Positions 1-8,855 of a stretch of DNA of 64,000 nt are shown here, in pieces. The position numbers were made by a program, and so were the translations under genes. Source of the stretch: G965230065 sp965230065. GTDB taxonomy: Bacteria; Bacteroidota; Bacteroidia; Cytophagales; Cyclobacteriaceae. Each line of letters opens with the position of its first letter. Position 1 is the first letter of the stretch. The DNA is taken from the NCBI GenBank assembly GCA_965230065.1, contig OZ245942.1, positions 1,178,001 to 1,242,000 of the forward strand, given 5' to 3'. The notes under the pieces were generated by a model. It saw nothing but the letters and a program-made list of their open reading frames with translations. It made no database searches and was not told the origin of the DNA.

Positions 1-183
1 AGTAGAAGGGCAATTTACATTCTTTATGTCAATATCCATTATTCTATTCCAATATTGGGTTAGCATTTAAAATTTATACAACTGCTGAGTAGTACCAGGT
101 ATTTTCCTGAAGAAATTTTAATTTTCTCCCCGAAATGTTATTTTGCCAACCCTAATCAAAATTTACTTACAACCTATTTATTA
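1..183. other. Upstream region of the sulfatase gene, no gene seen
   Basis: AT-rich sequence at the window edge. I see no open frame that looks like a protein and no clear TAnnTTTG promoter box. It probably holds the promoter of the sulfatase gene or the end of an upstream intergenic region. Confidence 0.4.
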
Positions 184-1680
184 ATGAAACTTCTCAACCT
201 CACACTATGCATTGCCATGGGTTTCGGGCTTTTTTCTTGTAATACCCAAGAGAAAAATGAAGAAGCTACTGAAACTGCTGTCCAGCCTAATTTTGTCTTT
301 ATTCTGGCCGATGACCTGGGCTGGACGGACCTGGGTTGTTATGGCAGCACTTTTTACGAAACGCCCAACCTGGACAAATTAGCTGCCTCGGGTATGAAAT
401 TTACGCAGGGTTATGCCGCCTGCCCCGTTTGTTCGCCTACCCGTGCCAGCATCATGACGGGCAAGTACCCGGCACGGCACGACTATACCGACTGGTTTGG
501 TGCACCCCAGCCTGATAATGTAGAAAAACATTGGACGCGGGATAAACCGCTACTGCCCGCCCCTTATACCGAATACATGGAGTCGGAAGAAAAGACGATT
601 GCAGAAGCCATGAAAGAAGCCGGCTACCACACTTTCTTTGCCGGAAAATGGCACTTGGGCCCCACCGAAGAATACTGGCCTGAAAACCAGGGTTTTGATG
701 AAAATAAAGGAGGATGGTCACGTGGAGGACCGTATGGGCCCGGCAAATATTTTGTTCCCTATGGCAACCCACGTTTGGAAGATGGCCCGGAAGGCGAATA
801 CCTGCCTCACCGCCTGGCAGAAGAGACTGCCAATTTTATTGAAACCCATCAAAACGAGCCGTTTTTCGCTTATCTCTCATTTTATTCTGTACATACGCCC
901 CTGATGACTACCGATTCATTAGAAGCAAAATATCAGGCAAAAAAAGAGAAGCTGGGATTGGAAGACCAATGGGGCACAGAAGGCGAGCGGAAAGTACGAC
1001 TGAAGCAATGCCATCCGGTGTATGCAGGGATGATAGAAGCTATGGATAATGCGGTGGGACAGGTGCTGGACAAACTGGATGCACTGGGGCTGGCCGAAAA
1101 TACGGTAATTTTCTTTATGTCAGACAATGGCGGTTTATCTACTTCAGAAGGGCACCCAACATCTAACTTACCTTTACGTGCCGGAAAAGGATGGTTGTAC
1201 GAAGGTGGCATCCGTGAGCCCTGGATGGTGCGCTGGCCGGGCGTTACTACCCCTGGAAGCACAACAGATGCTCCTGTAACCAGTACTGATTTTTACCCCA
1301 CCATACTGGAAATGGCCGGATTGCCCCTGCAACAAGAGCAGCACAAAGATGGAGTGAGCTTTACATCGGTTCTGAAAAACAGAGGTACTTTTGACCGAGG
1401 CGCTATGTACTGGCACTACCCCCACTACGGCAATCAGGGTAGCAGTCCCGGCTCGGCTATCCGGGAAGGTAACTGGAAACTGATTCAGTGGTATGAAGAT
1501 GACAGTATTGAACTGTATGACCTGAGTAATGATATTGAAGAAAAAAATAACCTGGCAGCCGCACAACCAGAAAAAGTGCAGGCATTACAGGCAAAGCTAA
1601 ATACCTGGCTGGAAGAGGTAAACGCTAAAATGCCCACGCCTAATCCGGAACATAAAAGTGAGGGAAATACAGCAGGATAA
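184..1680 (+). CDS. Lipoprotein sulfatase (formylglycine-dependent, family S1)
   Basis: A 498-residue arylsulfatase-type hydrolase that removes sulfate esters, probably from a sulfated polysaccharide or glycoside. Residues 1-19 form a lipoprotein signal ending in LFSC, so the enzyme should be anchored to a membrane facing the periplasm or outside. The DD pair near residue 43 is the usual calcium-binding start of the fold. The sequence CSPTR at residues 83-87 is the Cys-x-Pro-x-Arg signature whose Cys is converted to formylglycine. GKWHLG and SDNGG later in the chain match conserved sulfatase positions. Length is normal for the family. The Cys form requires a radical-SAM or FGE-type maturase, and none lies in this window. 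The substrate cannot be read from the sequence; no SusC/SusD pair is adjacent. Confidence 0.93.
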   Translation: MKLLNLTLCIAMGFGLFSCNTQEKNEEATETAVQPNFVFILADDLGWTDLGCYGSTFYETPNLDKLAASGMKFTQGYAACPVCSPTRASIMTGKYPARHDYTDWFGAPQPDNVEKHWTRDKPLLPAPYTEYMESEEKTIAEAMKEAGYHTFFAGKWHLGPTEEYWPENQGFDENKGGWSRGGPYGPGKYFVPYGNPRLEDGPEGEYLPHRLAEETANFIETHQNEPFFAYLSFYSVHTPLMTTDSLEAKYQAKKEKLGLEDQWGTEGERKVRLKQCHPVYAGMIEAMDNAVGQVLDKLDALGLAENTVIFFMSDNGGLSTSEGHPTSNLPLRAGKGWLYEGGIREPWMVRWPGVTTPGSTTDAPVTSTDFYPTILEMAGLPLQQEQHKDGVSFTSVLKNRGTFDRGAMYWHYPHYGNQGSSPGSAIREGNWKLIQWYEDDSIELYDLSNDIEEKNNLAAAQPEKVQALQAKLNTWLEEVNAKMPTPNPEHKSEGNTAG

Positions 1681-1716
1681 ATCGTAGGAAATTAAACTGA
1701 TATTTTGAAAAAAATA

Positions 1717-1724
1717 TATATTTG
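1717..1724 (+). promoter_or_regulatory. Candidate -7 promoter box of the DUF4136 gene
   Basis: TATATTTG matches the Bacteroidota -7 consensus TAnnTTTG and lies 37 bases before the ATG of the DUF4136 gene. No TTG is seen at the expected -33 position, so the assignment rests on one box only. Confidence 0.4.
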
Positions 1725-1761
1725 TCTAGCTTAATATAAACTCATACCAACCTGTAAAACC

Positions 1762-2328
1762 ATGAAATCGACTATCTATCTCTTTATTGCCGCTGGATTT
1801 TTTGTGTCTGCCTGTTCATCTGGTGTAAAAATTTCTTCCAATCATGAAGATGTAGACTTTAGCCAGTATGCTACCTATAAAGTACTGCCCGTTGAATATG
1901 GAGAAACAGACAGAATACAAAATATTGAAGATAACAAACAAATCATCAGGGAGGCAATCATCGGTGAGCTGGAAGCCATGAACTACACCCGGGACGACAG
2001 CGACCCTGATGTGATGATATATGCTACGGTTACCATTATGCAGGAAGAGCAAAAGCGGGAAAGGACGATACAAGACGGACCTTACTACATGGGCCAAAGA
2101 AATTTCAGTTGGTCTGCTTCTGACAGTATTTTGGTAGGGTATTATGATGAAGGCTCGTTGCAGGTTAACATGATAGATGTGGAAAAAAACAAACTGGTGT
2201 GGCATGCTACTGCCAGAAAAGCCTTGAAAGAACACCCCAAAGACAGGGAAGAGAAGTTACGTCAGGCTGTGGCAGACATGTTTGAAGAATATCCCGGCAA
2301 CCCCATGCCACCTACCAGTATGAAATAA
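1762..2328 (+). CDS. DUF4136 family lipoprotein
   Basis: A 188-residue exported protein with a lipoprotein signal (lipobox ending at Cys18). The mature part begins with the pattern typical of DUF4136 proteins (a 'DFSQYATYKVLP' strand), which are periplasmic or outer-membrane-associated lipoproteins common in Bacteroidota; their function is unknown. The C-terminal half has the expected 'D-EKNKLVWHA-A' segment. It stands alone between the sulfatase and a convergent ceramidase-like gene, and is followed by a strong stem-loop. Nothing points to a role together with the sulfatase. The family call is good; no function is offered. Confidence 0.8.
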   Translation: MKSTIYLFIAAGFFVSACSSGVKISSNHEDVDFSQYATYKVLPVEYGETDRIQNIEDNKQIIREAIIGELEAMNYTRDDSDPDVMIYATVTIMQEEQKRERTIQDGPYYMGQRNFSWSASDSILVGYYDEGSLQVNMIDVEKNKLVWHATARKALKEHPKDREEKLRQAVADMFEEYPGNPMPPTSMK

Positions 2329-2339
2329 AAAGCCCGGAG

Positions 2340-2374
2340 GGCGGACGGGGCTGCCTTCAGCATCCCTGTCCGCC
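2340..2374 (+). terminator. Terminator after the DUF4136 gene
   Basis: An 11-base stem (2340-2350 with 2364-2374, one G-U pair) with a 13-base loop, followed by TTTCTT. It sits between convergent genes and could stop transcription from the plus side. Confidence 0.75.
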
Positions 2375-2382
2375 TTTCTTAA

Positions 2383-3738
2383 TTATACTCCTTCTAAAAT
2401 TTCCAGAATCAATTCCGTAAAATAAGCCCCATTATAAGGCCCAAACCAGTTCATATCACGGGTTTCATATTTTTTCAGGGAGTAATATGCATCGGGCGTT
2501 ACGTAACCCAGGTAGTTGCCATTAAAAGTAGTGAGGATGAGGTGGATGTTTTTCTCTTTGCAGATTTGGGCAAACCGGGGATAAAACTCACCGGAAAGTT
2601 CACAAGGCAGGCCCAGCATCACCACATTTCCTATTCGCAGAATATTGATATACGGATTTTGCTCGCCCAACAGCGCCTCGAACAACCACGGCCGCAATCG
2701 CCAATTATCTGAAATACGAATATGCGGGGTTCGTATCTCTATCGGTAACACAGCATATTTGAGTTCCTGCACTATTTGCATGGGAATGCTGTCTTCTCCA
2801 GCCTTAATAATGCTACCCAGGTTTGCGGCATAATCGTTAAGCTTCTCAAATGAGAAGGCACCCCCGCCCACAGGACTGTGGCTGCCTACGGTTCCTGCTC
2901 CAAAAGCTGCAAAACCAATGGTGTCTATATCCTTCAATGATTGCACCAAAGGCCCGGAATAATCGGTAGCCAACACTTTTTCTTTAGAACTGATAAAGGT
3001 GGTATGTGCCGAAAATGTACATAATAATGCTGAAGCTTCAGTATTTGTTTTCTGCATTTTGAGTACCCGCAGCCAGGGGTCTGTGTCCCCGTTTTCTATC
3101 AGGCGGTTTCTTACAAAAGCAGCGGCATTGTATTTACCAAAACCCAAACGGCTAACATCCGCATTATCATAGGCTTTGCGAACGGCTTTTACGGTTTGGT
3201 TACAAATGAACTTTACCACATTTTCATCATACCCCCCAGCGATGAGGCTTCCTGCCAGACCGGGCAGCCATCCCCCATATCCGTTGTGGGTGTGGGTAGC
3301 CGAAAAATAAATACCATCCAAAGGCAATCCGCTTTTTTGCAAGGTGTCTTGAATGGCATTGGCCAGATACGGATGCACAATCCAAAGGTCATACGTTAGA
3401 AAAGCTACGGTGCGATGGCGGTTGGTAAAAATAAAGGCTTTTACCCAAACCGAATCATGGATGCTTTCATAAGGGCCTCTTTGACCATAAGCGGTAAGAG
3501 GTACTGGATAAGCCGGAGTAATACTGGCTTGGGCCCACCCTGTTTTTAGCGTGTCTTTTTGGGTTTGTTGTGACAGCAACCGGGCAACACTGTCAAGGTT
3601 GTGTTTGGTGTGGGTGTAATAGGAAGTTTGTGGATAGGGCGTCCAATCTATAGGAGTGATCAGGAAAAAGGTTAAGGTTGTAAGGGTGAGCAATATAAAA
3701 AATAGAACCCGGGTGGTTTTTTTAACATTTACCCGCAT
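2383..3738 (-). CDS. Neutral/alkaline ceramidase-like protein, membrane-anchored and shortened
   Basis: A 451-residue protein resembling the N-terminal catalytic domain of neutral/alkaline non-lysosomal ceramidases, which cleave the amide bond of ceramide. Residues 8-30 form one hydrophobic segment without an obvious cleavage site, so it is probably a signal anchor. The domain start ('ASITPAYPVPLTAYG') and the THTHNG motif at residues 148-153, matching the zinc-binding HTH of the family, are visible. The C-terminal Ig-like domain of classical ceramidases (about 650-700 residues) is missing. Many Bacteroidota relatives of this size exist and their substrates are unknown, so hydrolysis of ceramide or sphingolipids is an inference. 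It is a single gene, convergent with the DUF4136 gene. Confidence 0.75.
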   Translation of the reverse strand: MRVNVKKTTRVLFFILLTLTTLTFFLITPIDWTPYPQTSYYTHTKHNLDSVARLLSQQTQKDTLKTGWAQASITPAYPVPLTAYGQRGPYESIHDSVWVKAFIFTNRHRTVAFLTYDLWIVHPYLANAIQDTLQKSGLPLDGIYFSATHTHNGYGGWLPGLAGSLIAGGYDENVVKFICNQTVKAVRKAYDNADVSRLGFGKYNAAAFVRNRLIENGDTDPWLRVLKMQKTNTEASALLCTFSAHTTFISSKEKVLATDYSGPLVQSLKDIDTIGFAAFGAGTVGSHSPVGGGAFSFEKLNDYAANLGSIIKAGEDSIPMQIVQELKYAVLPIEIRTPHIRISDNWRLRPWLFEALLGEQNPYINILRIGNVVMLGLPCELSGEFYPRFAQICKEKNIHLILTTFNGNYLGYVTPDAYYSLKKYETRDMNWFGPYNGAYFTELILEILEGV

Positions 3739-3800
3739 AACTTGGATTCTATTTGGTTGATTTTACGCACTTATAAAATATACACTTGTTTTAATGAGGA

Positions 3801-4007
3801 TTAGTTCTGATTTCTTCTGGAATAGTTCAATAACTCTTCCATCATCAGAAAATGGGCGTTTTCCTTAGACGAAGCCCCAAAACTAATTGCTTTCACGGGT
3901 TCCAATTTTCCTGCTTTTTTAGGATCCTTACCCAGTAAATGCTCTAATTCTGCATTCAATGAAGCAATTTTCAGAATCAAATTTTCACGATTGTAATTGT
4001 TCATCAT
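3801..4007 (-). CDS. Small hypothetical protein (68 residues)
   Basis: A short charged protein without a signal peptide or membrane segment; not recognised. The start is a double ATG (4007 or 4004). A TATATTTG box about 75 bases upstream on the same strand (4081-4088) could be its promoter, which supports it being a real gene. Its composition (Asn, Lys, Glu, Leu; a Leu-rich N-terminal stretch followed by LLGKDPKK) would suit a small helical protein. It lies between the ceramidase-like gene and glyA and is transcribed in the same direction as the ceramidase-like gene. Confidence 0.5.
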   Translation of the reverse strand: MMNNYNRENLILKIASLNAELEHLLGKDPKKAGKLEPVKAISFGASSKENAHFLMMEELLNYSRRNQN

Positions 4008-4080
4008 AGGAGTATGGTTTAGATAAAAACTTAATTAACATACAAAATAGCACCCATTCGTTGGGTTTGCAATAGATGTA

Positions 4081-4088
4081 CAAATATA
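4081..4088 (-). promoter_or_regulatory. Candidate -7 box for the 68-residue gene
   Basis: On the minus strand this reads TATATTTG (TAnnTTTG). No TTG is found 19-21 bases upstream. The implied 5' untranslated region is about 70 bases. Confidence 0.4.
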
Positions 4089-4266
4089 GTGAAAAATTTA
4101 AATTTTTTATTAAAAAAATAATATTTATTTGTTTTTTTCTATGATTTCTCTTTGAATTATGATTTCATTTATCTGATAATCAGGAAGTTACAAGTATTAC
4201 AATTCCCTGTTTTCTTATTAACCTACGGGTGTAATGAATTACAGGGAAGAAGTTATTTTTATTCGA

Positions 4267-4297
4267 TTGGGAAAGTCTGACAATAGCACTATTTTTG
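4267..4297 (+). promoter_or_regulatory. Promoter of glyA-tatC-rpiB
   Basis: TTG at 4267-4269 and TATTTTTG at 4290-4297 are separated by exactly 20 bases, matching the Bacteroidota housekeeping promoter (TTG at -33, TAnnTTTG at -7). Transcription would begin near 4302, leaving a leader of about 20 bases before the glyA ATG. Confidence 0.8.
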
Positions 4298-4321
4298 AAA
4301 AGTTTTTCAATACAGAACTAA

Positions 4322-5620
4322 ATGGAAATGGAAAGAGACCAGGAGATATTTGATTTAATAGCAAAAGAAACCCAACGACAAGAGCAGGGCATTGAACTCA
4401 TCGCTTCCGAAAATTTTGTAACACCCCAGGTAATGGAAGCCATGGGCAGTACACTCACCAACAAATACGCGGAAGGCCTGCCCGGCAAACGCTACTACGG
4501 AGGGTGCGAAGTAGTAGATGAAGTTGAGCAGCTCGCTATCGACCGTGTAAAAGAATTATTCGGTGCCACCTGGGCCAATGTGCAACCTCACTCAGGAGCA
4601 CAGGCCAATGCCGCCGTAATGCTGGCAGTTTTGAATCCAGGCGATGCCATCCTGGGCTTTGACCTCTCGCATGGCGGCCATCTTACCCACGGTTCTCCAG
4701 TTAACTTTTCCGGAAAGTTATACCAACCTCATTTTTATGGTGTTGAAAAAGACACGGGACTGATTGAGTGGGAAAAAGTAGCCAGGCTGGCCCGTGAGGT
4801 AAAACCCAAACTCATCATTTGTGGTGCTTCAGCTTACAGCCGCGACTGGGATTACGAACAACTCAGGGCTACGGCTGATGAAGTAGGCGCTTTTTTACTG
4901 GCTGATATTTCCCATCCGGCAGCCATGATTGCCAAAGGCCTGCTGAACGACCCGCTAAAATATTGCCATATCGTAACGACTACCACCCATAAAACTTTGC
5001 GTGGTCCCCGCGGCGGTTTGATTATGATGGGACAGGATTTTGAAAACCCAATGGGGCTCACTACACCCAAAGGAAAGGTCAAAATGATGTCTGCTTTGCT
5101 GGATGCTGCTGTTTTTCCCGGCACGCAGGGTGGGCCTCTCGAACATGTAATCGCCGCCAAAGCCGTAGCTTTCAAAGAAGCCCTTTCGGATGAGTTTTAT
5201 GATTATGCGGTGCAGGTTGTAAAGAATGCGCGTACAATGGCCCAGGCTTTCGTAGACAGGGGCTATCATGTAATTTCTGGGGGAACAGATAACCATGAAA
5301 TGCTGATTGACCTGAGGTCAAAAGACATAAACGGAAAAGTTGCCGAAGCTACATTGGGCAAGGCGGATATTACCGTAAATAAAAATATGGTGCCTTTTGA
5401 TGATAAATCCCCTTTTGTTACATCCGGCATCAGGGTAGGTACGCCTGCCGTCACTACAAGGGGCATGCAGGAAGGCGAAATGGAAAGGATTGTGGAGCTT
5501 ATTGATGCTGCCTTAACGCATCATGAGGATGAGCAGAAGCTTGCCCAGATCAAAGAAGAAGTAAACACGTGGATGAAAAATTTCCCTTTATATAGTTTGG
5601 AGAAAGTAAGTGGAGAATAA
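4322..5620 (+). CDS. glyA: Serine hydroxymethyltransferase
   Basis: A PLP enzyme that interconverts serine plus tetrahydrofolate with glycine plus 5,10-methylenetetrahydrofolate, in the cytoplasm. The 432-residue length and many signatures fit: 'IELIASENFV' near the N-terminus, KRYYGG at residues 56-61, QPHSGAQAN near 88-96, and the PLP lysine in TTTTHKTLRGPRGG (Lys224). A second in-frame ATG lies two codons downstream, so either start is possible. A clear promoter lies just upstream. The stop codon overlaps the GTG start of tatC by 11 bases, so the two are translationally coupled. It links functionally to gcvT at 15.4 kb. Confidence 0.98.
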   Translation: MEMERDQEIFDLIAKETQRQEQGIELIASENFVTPQVMEAMGSTLTNKYAEGLPGKRYYGGCEVVDEVEQLAIDRVKELFGATWANVQPHSGAQANAAVMLAVLNPGDAILGFDLSHGGHLTHGSPVNFSGKLYQPHFYGVEKDTGLIEWEKVARLAREVKPKLIICGASAYSRDWDYEQLRATADEVGAFLLADISHPAAMIAKGLLNDPLKYCHIVTTTTHKTLRGPRGGLIMMGQDFENPMGLTTPKGKVKMMSALLDAAVFPGTQGGPLEHVIAAKAVAFKEALSDEFYDYAVQVVKNARTMAQAFVDRGYHVISGGTDNHEMLIDLRSKDINGKVAEATLGKADITVNKNMVPFDDKSPFVTSGIRVGTPAVTTRGMQEGEMERIVELIDAALTHHEDEQKLAQIKEEVNTWMKNFPLYSLEKVSGE

Positions 5621-6500
5621 CGACAACAAAATAGAAAAGTACGGAACCGGACAAGAAAACGGATTTCCGCACGACCAGGAGCCGGCAGCAGAAGAGAAAT
5701 CTATGTCGTTTTTGGATCACCTGGAAGAACTCCGGTGGCATATCATTCGTTCATTAATAGCCATTGTGGTATTTACCGTAGCTGCCCTCCTCGCCAGGGA
5801 TTTTGTGTGGGGAACGCTCATTTTGGGGCCAACCAAGCCCGACTTCTGGACGTATCAGATGTTTTGTAAAATGGGCCAGCTTTTGGGTTCTGACTACTTC
5901 TGTATTGATGAAATGCCCTTTATCATCCAGAGCCGGAAAATGACCGGGCAGATGACCATGTACCTCGGCTCCTCCATCGTAATTGGACTCATCTGTACTT
6001 TTCCTTATGCTTTCTGGGAAATCTGGAGGTTTGTAAGCCCCGGCTTGTATGATAACGAACGCCACCTGAGCCGTGGGGCTGTGTTTTTTGTGAGCCTTCT
6101 TTTTGCCATGGGTGTTTTGTTTGGGTATTATGTTATCGCTCCGGTATCAGTAAACTTTTTGGGTGGTTTTCAGGTAGACCCCAGCATCATGAATGAGTTT
6201 GACATTACCTCGTACGTAGGTACAATGATTACGCTGGTGCTGGCGTGCGGGCTGTTATTTCAACTGCCCATTGTTGTTTTCTTTCTCACAAAAGCCGGAC
6301 TGGTTACACCGACTTTTCTTATCACATACCGAAAACACGCTATTGTGGTGATTTTGGTGCTATCTGCCCTGATTACCCCTCCTGATGTAATTTCTCAATT
6401 ACTGGTATCTTTTCCTTTGCTTATTTTATACCAGGTGAGTATATATATTTCCAGGGTTGTACAAAGGAAAGAAGTTAAACGCAGAGAAAACGACGAATAA
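5610..6500 (+). CDS. tatC: Sec-independent (Tat) protein translocase subunit TatC
   Basis: The 296-residue integral membrane core of the twin-arginine translocase, which recognises the RR signal of folded exported proteins. The signature 'FLDHLEELRWHI' lies near residues 34-45 after a charged N-terminal extension, and six membrane helices can be traced to the C-terminus. The start is GTG at 5610, inside the end of glyA (11-base overlap). tatA/tatB are not in the window. Two Tat signals are seen here (the oxidoreductase at 56.9 kb and the esterase at 60.8 kb), so this translocase has clients close by. rpiB follows after 3 bases. Confidence 0.97.
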   Translation: MENNDNKIEKYGTGQENGFPHDQEPAAEEKSMSFLDHLEELRWHIIRSLIAIVVFTVAALLARDFVWGTLILGPTKPDFWTYQMFCKMGQLLGSDYFCIDEMPFIIQSRKMTGQMTMYLGSSIVIGLICTFPYAFWEIWRFVSPGLYDNERHLSRGAVFFVSLLFAMGVLFGYYVIAPVSVNFLGGFQVDPSIMNEFDITSYVGTMITLVLACGLLFQLPIVVFFLTKAGLVTPTFLITYRKHAIVVILVLSALITPPDVISQLLVSFPLLILYQVSIYISRVVQRKEVKRRENDE

Positions 6501-6503
6501 GCT

Positions 6504-6938
6504 ATGAAAGCAAAAATTGCCATTGGGGGCGACCATGCCGGGTTTACGTACAAACAGGCGGTAATTGCAACACTCGAAAATGAAGGGTACGAAGTCAAAG
6601 ATTATGGACCGGATAGTGAAAATTCGGTAGATTATCCTGATTTCGCACACCCATTGTCTGAAGGGGTTGCAGAAGGAAAACAAGAACTGGGTATATTAAT
6701 TTGTGGCAGTGGCAACGGGGTGGCCATGACGGCCAACAAACATACGGGCATCAGAGCGGCTTTGTGCTGGAATGAAGAATTGGCCGAGCTGGCCCGCCAG
6801 CACAACAATGCCAATGTGCTTTGTTTGCCATCCCGCTTTGTTTCTCTCGAGTTAGCCCAGTCTATCGTACAGCATTTTCTGAAAGCTTCTTTTGAAGGCG
6901 GAAGGCACGACCGCCGGGTACAGAAAATCAGTTGTTGA
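6504..6938 (+). CDS. rpiB: Ribose-5-phosphate isomerase B
   Basis: A 144-residue RpiB/LacAB family isomerase interconverting ribose 5-phosphate and ribulose 5-phosphate. Visible are the N-terminal GGDHAG motif (Asp10, His11) and the catalytic cysteine in CGSGNG (Cys67). It follows tatC after 3 bases, the last gene of the glyA-tatC-rpiB unit. Its stop is 4 bases from the stop of the convergent membrane-protein gene, so there is no room for a separate terminator. Confidence 0.95.
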   Translation: MKAKIAIGGDHAGFTYKQAVIATLENEGYEVKDYGPDSENSVDYPDFAHPLSEGVAEGKQELGILICGSGNGVAMTANKHTGIRAALCWNEELAELARQHNNANVLCLPSRFVSLELAQSIVQHFLKASFEGGRHDRRVQKISC

Positions 6939-6942
6939 CAAA

Positions 6943-8346
6943 CTACTGTAAAAAATACAAGTTACCCTGCTTACGGTAAGCTGCTTTTAATTTGGGAATG
7001 CGTTCCAGCAAAGGAGGCATCACCTGGTGTTCGTCAATAATCACCATGGGCATATCGCGGCTAAAGTTGATGTAAGCCTGGGAAAGGTTGTCGTAATAAT
7101 CAATTTCGCGCAGCTTAGGGGCAGACAACTGCCAGTCAAGATAAGGCGTGGCCAGTTGCGCATTTTTGTATACGCTCAGGTTTTCGCCCAGCATCAGTAT
7201 TTTTTTATCTTTTACCTGCGCATCATAAGCCGTAGGTTGTACCAACAGCGTATTACTTTTCGTGATTTTTTCTATTCCCCAAAAACCATAAAAAGCACCA
7301 TAACTGACAATTACTACGTATAGTAATAATAGGGTAGCAAGGCCTTCAGCCAGCAGTATTTTTTTTATTATTAACAAATAGTGTGTAATGTAAAATGCCA
7401 GAGGTGGTACAATAAATAACAAGTGATAGGCTGATCGCTCTTTATCCAAAATCAGGAGAAGAATGCCACCCCCCAGCATAGAAAGCATGATCTGCTGTAA
7501 GCGCGTCTGGTGGTTATTGTATCGCACACTTTCCTGCGTAACTTTAACGAGGGCTACCAGAAAGAAAATAAAAGAAAGTATGCCAATAAATAAAATGGGT
7601 AATAGTTCCAGATAATGCCTGGGCTCCAAATTAAAATACGATAACAAATATTGTCGTACAAAAGGTTGAAGGCCGTCGAGCCAATAGAAAACCAGGGCCA
7701 CAAAAACAATGGGCAAACATACGCCAAATATCAAAAGCAGATACTGCCGGAGAGAAAGGTTGGCAAATAAAATGAAGGCAAAAAGTATGGAAAAGAAGAA
7801 AACAATACCTGGCAAATAAAACAACGCTGCCAAACCAATGAACACACCGGCCTTTAAAATGTTTACATCTTGCAACGAATTATCTACCTGATAAAATATT
7901 ACCCTGATGGCCAATAGGATCCAGGTTAAACTTAACAGTACGGGTGAAAGAGTGAAAAAATCGAAGAATACACTCGCCAACAAGGCATATACCAGCCCGG
8001 GCACAAAAGTATTTTCATTATAAGCTTTGGTACCCAGCAAAAAACTATTAAAAATACTGCAATGATAGGTAACCAACAAAGTAGCAATAATGACATAGGC
8101 CAATTGTGACCTGCCAAACATGAAATCTATGATTCCGTAAGTAAAAGCAGAAAAAGGAGCCATATTGTCCCAAACCCCTACGTATGGAAGCTGGGCGTTG
8201 GCTACCTTTTCACCTACCAGCATCCAGTTAAGCTCTGGTATGGTGAGAAAGCCATCGGTAATGAAAACAGGCAACCTGAGTAAAAAAAGTAGCAAAAAAA
8301 TCCCTATCATACGATAAGGATCGTTAATTCTAAAGTAACTTAGCAA
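6943..8346 (-). CDS. Polytopic membrane protein, DUF6427-like
   Basis: A 467-residue protein made almost wholly of hydrophobic helices (roughly ten to twelve), with a soluble tail of about 90 residues. The N-terminus ('MLSYFRINDPYRMIGIFLLLFLLRLPVF') and the layout resemble Bacteroidota membrane proteins of the DUF6427 type, which recall glycosyltransferase family 39/ArnT-like proteins. No catalytic motif is certain. It is divergent from rbfA with 111 bases between them. I can support an inner-membrane protein; transfer of a lipid-linked sugar would be a guess. Confidence 0.6.
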   Translation of the reverse strand: MLSYFRINDPYRMIGIFLLLFLLRLPVFITDGFLTIPELNWMLVGEKVANAQLPYVGVWDNMAPFSAFTYGIIDFMFGRSQLAYVIIATLLVTYHCSIFNSFLLGTKAYNENTFVPGLVYALLASVFFDFFTLSPVLLSLTWILLAIRVIFYQVDNSLQDVNILKAGVFIGLAALFYLPGIVFFFSILFAFILFANLSLRQYLLLIFGVCLPIVFVALVFYWLDGLQPFVRQYLLSYFNLEPRHYLELLPILFIGILSFIFFLVALVKVTQESVRYNNHQTRLQQIMLSMLGGGILLLILDKERSAYHLLFIVPPLAFYITHYLLIIKKILLAEGLATLLLLYVVIVSYGAFYGFWGIEKITKSNTLLVQPTAYDAQVKDKKILMLGENLSVYKNAQLATPYLDWQLSAPKLREIDYYDNLSQAYINFSRDMPMVIIDEHQVMPPLLERIPKLKAAYRKQGNLYFLQ

Positions 8347-8457
8347 GTTCCTTAATTTTTATGGGCGATTTGAAAAAATATCAAAAAATAACTTTTGCAC
8401 CACGAATATATAGGTTTGATAAAAATATTTTATTGAAAATACATTATTTATGTAACC

Positions 8458-8841
8458 ATGAAAGAAAGTAAGCGACAAAGACAATTTTCTGGCCTTATGC
8501 AAAAAGAGCTGAGCGAAATATTTCAGCGCGAAGCCCGTTGGATGTTTAAGAGCAATGTACTTGTCACCGTTACAGATGTAAAGATGAGTGCAGACCTCGG
8601 CGTAGCCAAGGTTTATCTGAGTTTTATGCTTAGCGAAAACAAACAAGAGCTGATTGAGTTGATCCAACTGAAAAAAAGTGAAATCCGCAGGCTTTTGGGC
8701 AACCGTATCAGGAAAGTAGCCCGGGTTACGCCGGAGCTCATTTTTTACCTGGACGAAAGTGTCGACCATGCGTCACGCATCGAAGGGATTTTGGCAAATT
8801 TAGACATTCCTCCGGCTGAAGACGAGGATGATGAAAACTAA
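8458..8841 (+). CDS. rbfA: Ribosome-binding factor A
   Basis: A 127-residue RbfA, a KH-fold protein that binds the immature 30S subunit and helps 16S rRNA 5'-end maturation and cold adaptation. The family start ('SKRQRQFSGLMQKELSEIF') and the 'KVYLSFM' strand are clear, and the tail is acidic (EDEDDEN). It is followed after 14 bases by a LolC/E-type permease gene, which starts at TTG. I believe this pairing is common in Bacteroidota. Confidence 0.93.
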   Translation: MKESKRQRQFSGLMQKELSEIFQREARWMFKSNVLVTVTDVKMSADLGVAKVYLSFMLSENKQELIELIQLKKSEIRRLLGNRIRKVARVTPELIFYLDESVDHASRIEGILANLDIPPAEDEDDEN

Positions 8842-8855
8842 CAAACTTTTTAACC

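Larger units (their letters stand above)
4008..4321. other. Intergenic region with two divergent promoters
   Basis: This 314-base stretch is very AT-rich (especially 4081-4140). It holds a candidate -7 box for the small leftward gene at 4081-4088 and a full Bacteroidota promoter for glyA at 4267-4297. No other structure was seen. Confidence 0.6.
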
